A program made the translations under genes and the position numbers. The notes below the pieces were generated by a model. That model was not told where the DNA came from, searched no databases, and saw only the letters and a program-made list of their open reading frames with translations. From Opitutia bacterium (GTDB taxonomy: Bacteria; Verrucomicrobiota; Verrucomicrobiia; Opitutales; UBA953), in assembly GCA_947460445.1 (NCBI GenBank), contig CANHHS010000002.1, positions 1-33,819 of the forward strand: DNA of 33,819 nucleotides, written 5' to 3'. Positions within the stretch are counted from its first letter, which is position 1. Every line of letters starts with the position of its first letter. Of the stretch, positions 26,568 to 33,819 are shown piece by piece.

Positions 26568-28109
26568 TCATACCTTCTTCTTCATGGACTTGGGAGGAGC
26601 GGGCTTCTTTTTAACTGCGGTAACTTTTAAGTTGGGCCTCGATGTTGTCGGAGTGCTTGGCTCTGCGAAAGCATGTCGGCGCTGACGAATCGCCTCTTCG
26701 TAGCAACGTACGTAATTCAGCGCTGAGGTCGTCCAGCTGAAGCTGCGCGTCATAGCGCGATGACGTACGGCATGAAATTCGTTTTCGTGCTGATAGTATA
26801 ATCGAAGCGCTTGCCCTAAGGCCCATTGAACTCCTGTACTGTCGGCATGGTCAAAGACGATGCCCGTGGATTTCGCGTCTCCTTGATGCCATCCATCCAC
26901 TGTATCTGCGAGACCACCCGTATTGCGAACAATCGGTAGGGTGCCGTAGGCCATCGAGTAGAGTTGGTTTAGGCCGCAGGGCTCAAACCGACTTGGCATG
27001 AGGAAAAAGTCAGATGCGGCTTCGATGCGGTGTGCGAGTTGGTTGTCGTAACCAACGCGCACGAATGCACGTTGTGGGAATTCGGCGGCGAGACTTAAGA
27101 AAGCTGCTTCCACGGCTGGATCACCGCTACCGAGTACTACCAGTTGAATTTCAGCGGCACGGAGTCGGGCACGCAGGGGTTCGATGGTTAAATCTAAACC
27201 TTTTTGATCCCACATCCGTGAGACGATGCCGATCATGGCAGTACCTGGGGCTTTCTCTAAACCACAGGTGCGTTGTAGCTCGGCTTTACATAAAACCTTA
27301 CCTGTGAGATCTGTCGCTTGATAACGCGCCGGGATAAGGGTGTCGCGCGCGGGATTCCAGTCATCGGCATCGACGCCATTTAAAATACCCTCAAGGTCTG
27401 CCGCGCGGTGTCGGATGACAGGGTCTAGTCCAAAACCAAATTCTGGACTCAGTATTTCCTTAGCATATGTGGGGCTTACCGTTGTGAGACGGGTTGCATG
27501 GAAGATTCCGCCTTTGAGTAGATTGATACCGCCAAGGCATTCCAGGTTATCTGGACTTAACAGCCATTCGGGAAGACCAAGTAAATCAAAACATTCCGTG
27601 CCGAACAGTCCTTGGTGTTGTAGATTATGAATGGTGAGAACCGACGCCGACTGGCCTAAAGGCGTTCCCCGTAAAACTGTGTTCATGAGCACAGGTGCGA
27701 GGGCAACTGTCCAATCGTGGGCATGAACAACGTCAGGAATCCAACCATCTGCTAGGCAGAGGTCGAGCCCGGCGCGGGTTAAAAAGAGTGCACGTGCACC
27801 CGCATCCACACGGTCGCCGTAAATTTCAGGTGCCCCGTAGTATTTAGGATGCTCTAAAAAATATACCTTCGGGTTTAGGTCGGCGGCTATTTTAACCCCA
27901 CAACTATCGCTCGGCTTTACGCCGACTACGAGGCTCTCGCGGTAAACTTTGAGTAGGCTAGATGACTGAACAGATCCGTACAGCGGGGTGACGATGCGAA
28001 TGTCATGTCCTAAGGCTGCCAACGCCTTAGCCAGTGCAGCCGTTGCATCACCAAGTCCGCCGGCTTTTGACCAAGGCGCAACCTCCGGAGTCAGAAAAAG
28101 TATTTTCAT
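26568..28109 (-). CDS. glgA: Glycogen synthase (ADP-glucose, GT5)
   Basis: It extends alpha-1,4-glucan chains using ADP-glucose, making storage glycogen in the cytoplasm. The 513 residues show the N-terminal MKILFLTPEVAPWSKAGGLGDATAALAKALAALGH with the KxGGL substrate loop (residues 15-19). VVHAHDWTVALAP, LTIHNLQHQGLFG, IGIVSRMWDQKGLDL, and FEPCGLNQLYSMAYGTLPIVRNTGGLADTV follow. The last 35 or so residues are an unusual basic Pro/Lys-rich tail (VTAVKKKPAPPKSMKKKV) beyond the normal GT5 end. Its ATG overlaps the exosortase stop by 4 bases (ATGA). No other glg gene is present in the window. Confidence 0.95.
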   Translation of the reverse strand: MKILFLTPEVAPWSKAGGLGDATAALAKALAALGHDIRIVTPLYGSVQSSSLLKVYRESLVVGVKPSDSCGVKIAADLNPKVYFLEHPKYYGAPEIYGDRVDAGARALFLTRAGLDLCLADGWIPDVVHAHDWTVALAPVLMNTVLRGTPLGQSASVLTIHNLQHQGLFGTECFDLLGLPEWLLSPDNLECLGGINLLKGGIFHATRLTTVSPTYAKEILSPEFGFGLDPVIRHRAADLEGILNGVDADDWNPARDTLIPARYQATDLTGKVLCKAELQRTCGLEKAPGTAMIGIVSRMWDQKGLDLTIEPLRARLRAAEIQLVVLGSGDPAVEAAFLSLAAEFPQRAFVRVGYDNQLAHRIEAASDFFLMPSRFEPCGLNQLYSMAYGTLPIVRNTGGLADTVDGWHQGDAKSTGIVFDHADSTGVQWALGQALRLYYQHENEFHAVRHRAMTRSFSWTTSALNYVRCYEEAIRQRRHAFAEPSTPTTSRPNLKVTAVKKKPAPPKSMKKKV

Positions 28110-29137
28110 GCTTTTGCTCGACTAGAACCCAAACGATTCAGCAGCGGCACGCAGGCAATTAAGACCGCAAATGTCGCGACCATTGCGGCATTACCTGCGA
28201 AATCATGCACCGTGCCGAAGGAGGAGAAACCCGCTTGGCCGGGTTCGAGTCCAGCGTAGTCGCAGTCAATGGACTTGGCCCCATGCGAACTCACGTACAT
28301 CGCCAAATAAGTATTTCGAGCAATATTCAGAACGATTGCTGAAAATGCCGATACGCCAATCATAAGAATTCGACGGATGAATACGCCTGGAAAACTACCT
28401 TCAATCCAGAGTGCACCGAGGAATGACCCAACGAATATGCAGGCGGAGAGCGAACGGATGCCTGAACATGCATCCGCAATCCCGACTTGTTCGCCACTCG
28501 GAAGAAATACGATGACGTTGGCGCGTAGTGAAATGGTATAACCCCCGATTCGTAATAATCCTGCTACAACTTCAGTTACGAACTCAAGCAGTGGGGCTTT
28601 GATCTGGTTGTCTACAAGGTAAAGAAACGGTCCAGAAATTATCCAAATTGCAGCTGGAAAAATGCACAAGCCCAAGGCGCTCCAGCGCATGCGCGCTGCT
28701 GGCTCAACTGAGTGTTGTGAGCGTACGGATAAAAATGCGAATCCGAGCAGGCATCCCATTAAGCCGAAAGCTATGGCCAGTGTTGATACTGTACCGGTGC
28801 CAAAGATAGCGCGCCAAGCTGAGCCCAGCGCAAACGCGATTAGACAGAAAAATGTTAAGGTACGTGCAAGGTTTAGTAACCAAGGGCGCACAGGTGTACC
28901 GGGTCGGGACGTTTCACCTGTGAGTAAGGGGCGTAAGTTTACCCAGCGCTCCCAAAATACGTAGAGTGAAAATACCGGTACAAGATAGCCAAAGGTATAG
29001 TCATCTTTTGTGCTCCAGATTGCCCACTGATCCCATGTGGCAAATGCCATCATGACTAAGATGATAAGCCCGAGGCCTAAGGTCTCTCGGCTAATAGGCA
29101 GAGAGACTTTACCCTGGTCAGGTGATGCCTCAGCCAT
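28106..29137 (-). CDS. Exosortase/archaeosortase family transpeptidase
   Basis: This polytopic inner-membrane cysteine protease is of the type that cuts PEP-CTERM-like sorting signals on exported proteins. The 343 residues hold about eight hydrophobic segments. The three conserved active-site residues are visible: Cys224 in GIADACSGIRSL, Arg274 in LNIARNTYL, and His311 in GTVHDFAGNAAM. DDYTFGYLVPVFSLYVFWERW near the N-terminus is also typical. I cannot assign an Xrt subtype. It starts 2 bases after the stop of the ABC ATPase and overlaps the glgA start, so all four are one operon. No PEP-CTERM substrate was found among the exported proteins of this window. Confidence 0.93.
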   Translation of the reverse strand: MAEASPDQGKVSLPISRETLGLGLIILVMMAFATWDQWAIWSTKDDYTFGYLVPVFSLYVFWERWVNLRPLLTGETSRPGTPVRPWLLNLARTLTFFCLIAFALGSAWRAIFGTGTVSTLAIAFGLMGCLLGFAFLSVRSQHSVEPAARMRWSALGLCIFPAAIWIISGPFLYLVDNQIKAPLLEFVTEVVAGLLRIGGYTISLRANVIVFLPSGEQVGIADACSGIRSLSACIFVGSFLGALWIEGSFPGVFIRRILMIGVSAFSAIVLNIARNTYLAMYVSSHGAKSIDCDYAGLEPGQAGFSSFGTVHDFAGNAAMVATFAVLIACVPLLNRLGSSRAKA

Positions 29138-29139
29138 TT

Positions 29140-29934
29140 TTAGAACTTGGGGACAGCGTCGAGCAATGTCCGCGTATAAGGGTGCTCGGGTGAACCAAGG
29201 ATTTGTTCAGGCGAGCCTTGTTCAACAACCAGACCCTTTTCCATTACCAAGACATGATGGCTAATGTGTTCAACCACTGCGAGGTCGTGCGCGATAAATA
29301 AATAGGCTACTCCCAGTTCGTCTTGGAGGTCTTGCAGCAAGTTTACAACCGATGCCTGCACGGAAACATCGAGAGCAGAAACGGGTTCGTCGCAGACAAT
29401 GAGTTCAGGCTGCACCGCTAATGCACGAGCGATACCAATACGTTGACGTTGCCCGCCTGAGAATTCGTGAGGATGCCGCCGCATCTGCTCGGGTTTTAAA
29501 CCAACTTTTTTGAGCAATTCGGCACAACGAGCTTCACGGTCAGAACGGTTAAGTTGTGGGAAATGGATTTCAAGTGGCTCTGAAAGAATCCCTAAAATAT
29601 CTGCGCGAGGATTGAGCGAACCGTAGGGGTCTTGAAATACCATTTGGACCTTCTTGCGCCATGGAAGGAATGCTCGGTTATCCATCTGGCCGATATCGAC
29701 GCCTTCCCAGATAATTTTCCCAGCACTCACAGGTGCGAGTTTTACAATCGCCCGTCCTGTAGTTGTCTTACCTGAGCCGGATTCGCCTACGAGTCCGACA
29801 GTTTTGCCGCGCGGGACGACGAAACTAACCCCATCAACCGCCCGAACAGGGTCAGCTTTACTGAACCAGCCCGCACCCGGTCGTGGGTAGTGGACTTTCA
29901 GTCCCTGTACTTCTAAAAGGGTGGAGGTACTCAT
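29140..29934 (-). CDS. Oligopeptide/dipeptide-type ABC transporter ATP-binding protein (OppF-like)
   Basis: This cytoplasmic ATPase subunit belongs to a peptide importer of the Opp/Dpp type. The 264 residues show Walker A GLVGESGSGKTTTG (50-57), the Q-loop VFQDPYGSLNPR, signature HEFSGGQRQRIGIARAL, Walker B ELIVCDEPVSALDVS, and FIAHDLAVVEHI. The C-terminal HPYTRTLLDAVPKF is the short tail typical of these proteins. Its ATG overlaps the OppD-like stop by 4 bases. No permease or substrate-binding gene is adjacent. The ATPases are followed directly by the exosortase. Confidence 0.9.
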   Translation of the reverse strand: MSTSTLLEVQGLKVHYPRPGAGWFSKADPVRAVDGVSFVVPRGKTVGLVGESGSGKTTTGRAIVKLAPVSAGKIIWEGVDIGQMDNRAFLPWRKKVQMVFQDPYGSLNPRADILGILSEPLEIHFPQLNRSDREARCAELLKKVGLKPEQMRRHPHEFSGGQRQRIGIARALAVQPELIVCDEPVSALDVSVQASVVNLLQDLQDELGVAYLFIAHDLAVVEHISHHVLVMEKGLVVEQGSPEQILGSPEHPYTRTLLDAVPKF

Positions 29935-30788
29935 TTGCGCTGGGTTTCAGACTCACGGAGTGCGTCTTCGAGTGTGGAGAGGCGGCGACGGCGTTGACCA
30001 AGGCGAGGGATGCAACCAATCAGACCACGCGTGTAAGGATGCTGGGGTGATCCCATGACTGCCTTGACGCTACCTTGTTCGACGACGCGTCCTTGGTTCA
30101 TGACAAAGACATTATCGGCCATATTTGCGACGATGCCAAAATTATGGGTAATCAAAAGAATACTCATGCCGCGTTCTTTGCGCAGACGTGCGAGCAGTTC
30201 CATGATTTGCTTCTGAATCGTTACGTCGAGGGCAGTGGTAGGTTCATCCGCCACGAGTACCTTGGGGTCGCAAGCCAAAGCCATTGCGATCATCGCGCGT
30301 TGTAGCATGCCGCCTGAAAGTTCATGGGGGTAAGAAGCCGCTGCACGTGCTGGTTCACGAATACCAACCGCGTCAAGGGATGCTTCGACAGTTGACTGAA
30401 CATTCGAAATTTCAGGTCGGTGCGCTTTAACAGCTTCGGCAATTTGAAAGCCCACCGTGTACACGGGGTTCATCGACGTGCCCGGTTCTTGGAAAATATA
30501 GGCGATTTGCTTTCCGCGAACTTTGGTTAATTCAGTTTCGCTTAAACCGACCAACTCGCGGCCTTGTAGTTCGACGGACCCCGTAATCATACAGGCAGGC
30601 TCGGGGGGAAGAAGACGCGTTAAGGCTAGGGCTGAGACGGACTTCCCGGAGCCAGACTCTCCGACAACAGCGAGAATTTCCCCTGGCGATAGGTCATAGG
30701 TGACGCCGCACGAAGCCATAGACTCGACACCTCCGGAACGGAAGGAGACGCCTAGGTTCCGCACGCGGAGCAAGGGTTGTTCTGCCAT
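29931..30788 (-). CDS. Oligopeptide/dipeptide-type ABC transporter ATP-binding protein (OppD-like)
   Basis: This is the partner ATPase of the OppF-like protein. The 285 residues show Walker A GESGSGKS (43-50), the Q-loop IFQEPGTSMNPVYTVG, signature HELSGGMLQRAMIAMAL, Walker B KVLVADEPTTALDVTIQKQ, and LITHNFGIVANMAD. The C-terminal HPYTRGLIGCIPRLGQRRRRL resembles the Fe-S/peptide-ABC oligo_HPY extension. As the first gene of the operon it faces mutS across about 96 bases that must hold both promoters. Substrates could be peptides, murein peptides or sugars; the ATPase alone does not tell. Confidence 0.9.
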   Translation of the reverse strand: MAEQPLLRVRNLGVSFRSGGVESMASCGVTYDLSPGEILAVVGESGSGKSVSALALTRLLPPEPACMITGSVELQGRELVGLSETELTKVRGKQIAYIFQEPGTSMNPVYTVGFQIAEAVKAHRPEISNVQSTVEASLDAVGIREPARAAASYPHELSGGMLQRAMIAMALACDPKVLVADEPTTALDVTIQKQIMELLARLRKERGMSILLITHNFGIVANMADNVFVMNQGRVVEQGSVKAVMGSPQHPYTRGLIGCIPRLGQRRRRLSTLEDALRESETQRK

Positions 30789-30884
30789 GTCGAAACCGTA
30801 GGAGAGGGAGGGTCGAAGGCAAGGAGATGCGTTAAGCTATCGGTTCGCCTTGCGCGTCGGCTCTTGACCCCTTGCATAGTGGCT

Positions 30885-33422
30885 GTGTCGAGCGATACCC
30901 CCATGCAAAGGCAGTACCGTGAGTTTCGAGATAAACTCCCGCCCGATGCTGTGCTTTTCTTTCGCTTAGGAGATTTTTTCGAAGTCTTTGGTAAAGACGC
31001 TGAAGTCGCTTCACGTATCTTAGGTATAACGCTAACGAAACGGCATGATCAACCCATGGCGGGTATACCGCACCATGCGGCACCAACCTATGTACAAAAA
31101 CTGCTCGCAGCTGGCATCAAGGTGGCGATTTGCGATCAAGTTGAACAACCCGTCGCCGGTAAACTCGTCCGACGTGCGTTGACGCGCATTCTCACGCCCG
31201 GAACTGCCCTCGAGGATTCCCAGCTCGATTCACGAAAGAGCAACTACCTGCTGGCATTGAATTGGGATAAAGCAGGTTGGCATGCGGCGTGGTTAGATGT
31301 TTCCACGGCTGACTTTCGTTTAGCTAGCGATATCACCCCCGATCGACTTTTCCCGCACCTACATGCATTGTCGCCCAGTGAAGTCATCTTGCCTGAAGGC
31401 TTAGAAGTACCCGATGCCCAAAGCGAAATCTTAGGTCAGTTGTTAGCTGGACGTTCCGTTTCTCGTACACCGGGATGGAATTTTGATATCAGTGCAGGTG
31501 CACGTCTCGTTGGACAGACACTCGCAGTTCATAGTCTTGCGGGATTCGGGCTCGAAGAAACCCATCCTGCCCTGGGTGCCGCGGGTGCTGTCTTAGGTTA
31601 TGTCACCGATTCGCTCTGTGACCGACCACGTAACCTGACACGCTTAACGGAAGTTCGCTTGGGACAGTCCGTCCTCCTTGATCCTGCGTCTTCACGTAAC
31701 CTCGAACTCTTCGCCACACAATCCGGACGCCGCGAAGGTTCGTTAATCGAAACACTTGATCGTAGCTTAACGCCCGCCGGCGCGCGCTTGCTAGCCCGTT
31801 GGCTTGCTGAGCCGTCGACGGACCTTGCAGTCATTCGCCAGCGCTCCGATGCCGTAGCGGCTTTCGTGAAGCACCCAGGCAGCTCCGCCCGTATCGGCGA
31901 ATCACTGATGGCAGTGCGCGATATCCCACGCATACTTTCACGCCTACAGAATCGTTTACGCAACCCACGTGAGTTGGGTGGAATTCGAGATACACTGATG
32001 GCTCTACCAGCTATACGTGAAGAACTCCGGGCAACACCCGGTGGGGCTCTCAAGGAACTTTCCGAGCGTGTGCATCTCGAATCCGCTTTAGCTGAACGAC
32101 TCAACGCAGCGCTCGCAGATGAATTGCCGACAGATCTCACCGAAGGTGGCATGTTACGGCAAGGCCTCGATGCCGAGCTTGATCGACTTCGCTCCATGGC
32201 TAGCGATAGCAAAGCATGGATTGCGGACTTTGAGCGTGGCGAACAAGTGCGCACAGGCATCAAGTCGCTGAAAGTACGTTACAATGGAGCTTTCGGATAC
32301 GCCATTGAAGTTACGAAAGCAAATTTAGCCTCCGTACCTGCGGATTACATTCGCAAGCAGACGATGGTAAATGCTGAACGTTATACCACGGAAACACTCC
32401 GCACCAAAGAGCGCGAAGTCTTGCGTGCCGACGAGCAGGCACTTGCCCGTGAGACTGAACTCTTTCACGACCTCGTTGCTGAAGTTTTAAAGCATTCGGA
32501 GACACTTTACATCACGGCCATGGCTTTAGCTGAAGTGGACGTCTTGCGCGGCTGGGCAGAACTTGCGAGAGAAGGTGACTGGTGTCAGCCCGTTGTTGAT
32601 GACTCCGATGTGTTGGAAATTTCAGAAGGTCGACACCCAGTTGTCGAACGTATGTTACGGAATCGGCCTGGAGCAGGCGCCTTTGTTCCTAATGACACCC
32701 GCTTGGCGTCCTCTGGGGAGCAAGTTGCACTCATCACTGGACCCAATATGGCCGGCAAATCGACGTACATACGTCAAGTCGCACTTCTCGCATTGCTTGC
32801 ACAGCTCGGAAGTTTTGTGCCTGCCCGCGCTGCGCGCGTTGGTTTAGTCGACCGAATCTTTTGTCGAGTCGGTGCGAGCGATGAACTTTCGCGTGGGCAT
32901 TCTACGTTCATGGTCGAAATGAGTGAAACATCGAATATCTTAAACAATGCGACTGTACGTTCACTCATCGTGCTGGATGAAATTGGACGTGGTACGAGCA
33001 CTTACGACGGTATCAGTATCGCTTGGGCGGTTGCCGAACACTTACACGGAAAATTAGGTGCTGGTCCGCGTACGCTCTTTGCAACCCACTACCACGAATT
33101 AACGCGTTTAGCAGATACCTTGCCGCGCTTACGTAATTGGACAGTCGCCGTCCGCGAATGGCAGGACGAAATTGTCTTTGTCCGTCGCGTCGTGCCTGGT
33201 TCCGCCGATCGCTCCTATGGAATCCAAGTTGCTCGACTTGCGGGTATGCCACCTTCGGTGGTTGCGCGTGCGCGTGAAATTTTAAGCGGGATGGAAAAAG
33301 GCGGAGGTCTTCCTGCGGCCGCAAGCATGCCAGATGTGACGCCGCCGTTGCCCAAGCCAACAAAAGCAGAAAAGCCTGCGAAGCCTAAGACGACTGAACA
33401 AGGGCAGGCTGAGCTTTTTTAA
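30885..33422 (+). CDS. mutS: DNA mismatch repair protein MutS
   Basis: MutS recognises mismatches and recruits MutL. The N-terminal PDAVLFFRLGDFFEVFGKDAEVASRILGITLTKR holds the Phe-x-Glu mismatch-reading motif (FFE). The connector, lever and clamp domains follow. The ATPase has Walker A GPNMAGKSTYIRQ, a DELSRGHSTFMVEM loop, Walker B LIVLDEIGRGTSTYDGISIAWAVAEH, and LFATHYHELTRL. The last residues, GQAELF, match the beta-clamp-binding pattern QxxLF. The ORF track starts at 30777 and overlaps the OppD gene. I prefer the GTG at 30885 (MSSDTPMQRQYREF), which fits the usual TPM-QY start; the ATG at 30903 is the alternative. No mutL is adjacent. The stop abuts the convergent ligase gene with no gap. 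Confidence 0.95.
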   Translation: MSSDTPMQRQYREFRDKLPPDAVLFFRLGDFFEVFGKDAEVASRILGITLTKRHDQPMAGIPHHAAPTYVQKLLAAGIKVAICDQVEQPVAGKLVRRALTRILTPGTALEDSQLDSRKSNYLLALNWDKAGWHAAWLDVSTADFRLASDITPDRLFPHLHALSPSEVILPEGLEVPDAQSEILGQLLAGRSVSRTPGWNFDISAGARLVGQTLAVHSLAGFGLEETHPALGAAGAVLGYVTDSLCDRPRNLTRLTEVRLGQSVLLDPASSRNLELFATQSGRREGSLIETLDRSLTPAGARLLARWLAEPSTDLAVIRQRSDAVAAFVKHPGSSARIGESLMAVRDIPRILSRLQNRLRNPRELGGIRDTLMALPAIREELRATPGGALKELSERVHLESALAERLNAALADELPTDLTEGGMLRQGLDAELDRLRSMASDSKAWIADFERGEQVRTGIKSLKVRYNGAFGYAIEVTKANLASVPADYIRKQTMVNAERYTTETLRTKEREVLRADEQALARETELFHDLVAEVLKHSETLYITAMALAEVDVLRGWAELAREGDWCQPVVDDSDVLEISEGRHPVVERMLRNRPGAGAFVPNDTRLASSGEQVALITGPNMAGKSTYIRQVALLALLAQLGSFVPARAARVGLVDRIFCRVGASDELSRGHSTFMVEMSETSNILNNATVRSLIVLDEIGRGTSTYDGISIAWAVAEHLHGKLGAGPRTLFATHYHELTRLADTLPRLRNWTVAVREWQDEIVFVRRVVPGSADRSYGIQVARLAGMPPSVVARAREILSGMEKGGGLPAAASMPDVTPPLPKPTKAEKPAKPKTTEQGQAELF

Positions 33423-33819
33423 TCAAAGCCGCTCGTTCCAGGCTTTCGAAGAGAATTTCTCTGCTGCTAGAGCGGTTACTTCTTTCGGGTATGCGGGCGT
33501 CTTTACTGCTTCAATCTTTGTCCCTAAAGCTTCGGATAGTGCCCTTGTAAAATCTTTCTGGAGTTCGTGGCTTTGAAAATTGGTTAAGTAGGGCTTCCAG
33601 AGGTAGCCTTGAAGTAAGAGGCCATCGCGGGTTCGCTTTTGGGCAGCACCGGCTACTTTCTTTCCGTCGATGGTTCGAACCAGGTCATATGGCTCTGAAC
33701 GATTAGCGCAGACATCAGGCGTTTGAAATGTCCGTGGTCCGCTGGGTGAGGGCACCATCGCCACAGATTGTCCTTGGGCGCGTAGCGACTGATCCAAGGC
33801 GCGTAAGACTACTCCGTAA
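33423..33819 (-). CDS. Lipoate-protein ligase / octanoyltransferase family protein, partial
   Basis: The visible C-terminal part (over 130 residues) runs to the window edge without a stop, so the start lies outside. The track's TTG start at 33797 is probably internal, because the frame stays open further upstream (GVVLRALDQSL). The pattern SEPYDLVRTIDGKKVAGAAQKRTRDGLLLQGYL matches the BPL/LplA/LipB fold of lipoyl-transfer enzymes, with the Lys of the GKKVAGAAQ segment as the candidate catalytic Lys. LplA, LipM and LipL types cannot be separated from this fragment. Its TGA is adjacent to the mutS TAA. Confidence 0.78.
   Translation of the reverse strand, partial: YGVVLRALDQSLRAQGQSVAMVPSPSGPRTFQTPDVCANRSEPYDLVRTIDGKKVAGAAQKRTRDGLLLQGYLWKPYLTNFQSHELQKDFTRALSEALGTKIEAVKTPAYPKEVTALAAEKFSSKAWNERL

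Noticed and set aside
30777-30884. N-terminal extension of MutS in the ORF track
   Set aside because: It overlaps the oppD-like start, has no MutS similarity, and removes the promoter space between the divergent genes.
31598-32263. 221-residue reverse ORF within mutS
   Set aside because: Ser/Arg-rich shadow translation opposite a conserved coding region.

Overview
The window reads as ordinary chromosomal DNA of a Gram-negative bacterium, most likely Verrucomicrobiota (Opitutae-like). This assignment is an inference. It rests on outer-membrane barrel proteins ending in Phe, an exosortase, a secreted sulfatase next to a family 2 beta-mannosidase, weak or absent Shine-Dalgarno sequences, and frequent GTG starts. 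No tRNA, rRNA, CRISPR array, insertion sequence, integrase or phage gene was seen. Coding density is very high, and neighbouring genes very often overlap by 1 to 4 bases (ATGA, GTGA, TGATG, TAATG), which suggests long translationally coupled operons.

Left part (1-10.5 kb): an outer-membrane barrel gene faces a secreted redoxin across a bidirectional terminator. Serine acetyltransferase (cysE) is fused by stop/start overlap to a cytoplasmic GAF-GAF histidine kinase, which converges on a DedA membrane protein. A forward run follows: glnD (nitrogen signalling), msrA (apparently a lipoprotein), rarA (replication-fork AAA+ ATPase) and a tRNA-dihydrouridine synthase.

Centre (10.5-17 kb): a 350-bp non-coding region with DnaA-box-like sequences and two dyads precedes dnaA, which ends at a strong terminator. 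Opposite lies a compact reverse operon, cutC - GH2 beta-mannosidase - sulfatase, probably for degrading a mannose-containing, possibly sulfated glycan.

Centre-right (17-25.7 kb): a TPP riboswitch controls thiC, which is coupled to an unassigned methyltransferase. Then come a secreted SGNH hydrolase, a small Ala/Lys/Gly-rich exported protein, the reverse pair trpC-rsmA, and the forward operon mazG - YgjP-type metallopeptidase - NUDIX hydrolase - DUF374 acyltransferase.

Right part (25.7-33.8 kb): a TorF-type porin, then a tightly packed reverse operon of two oligopeptide-type ABC ATPases, an exosortase and glycogen synthase. mutS is divergent from it. The edge cuts a lipoate-protein ligase family gene.

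Most genes are housekeeping. The items most worth a second look are the layout of the thiC riboswitch expression platform, the oppD-oppF-exosortase-glgA operon, the cutC-mannosidase-sulfatase operon, and the dnaA upstream region. I see no clear evidence of a wholly new multi-gene system.
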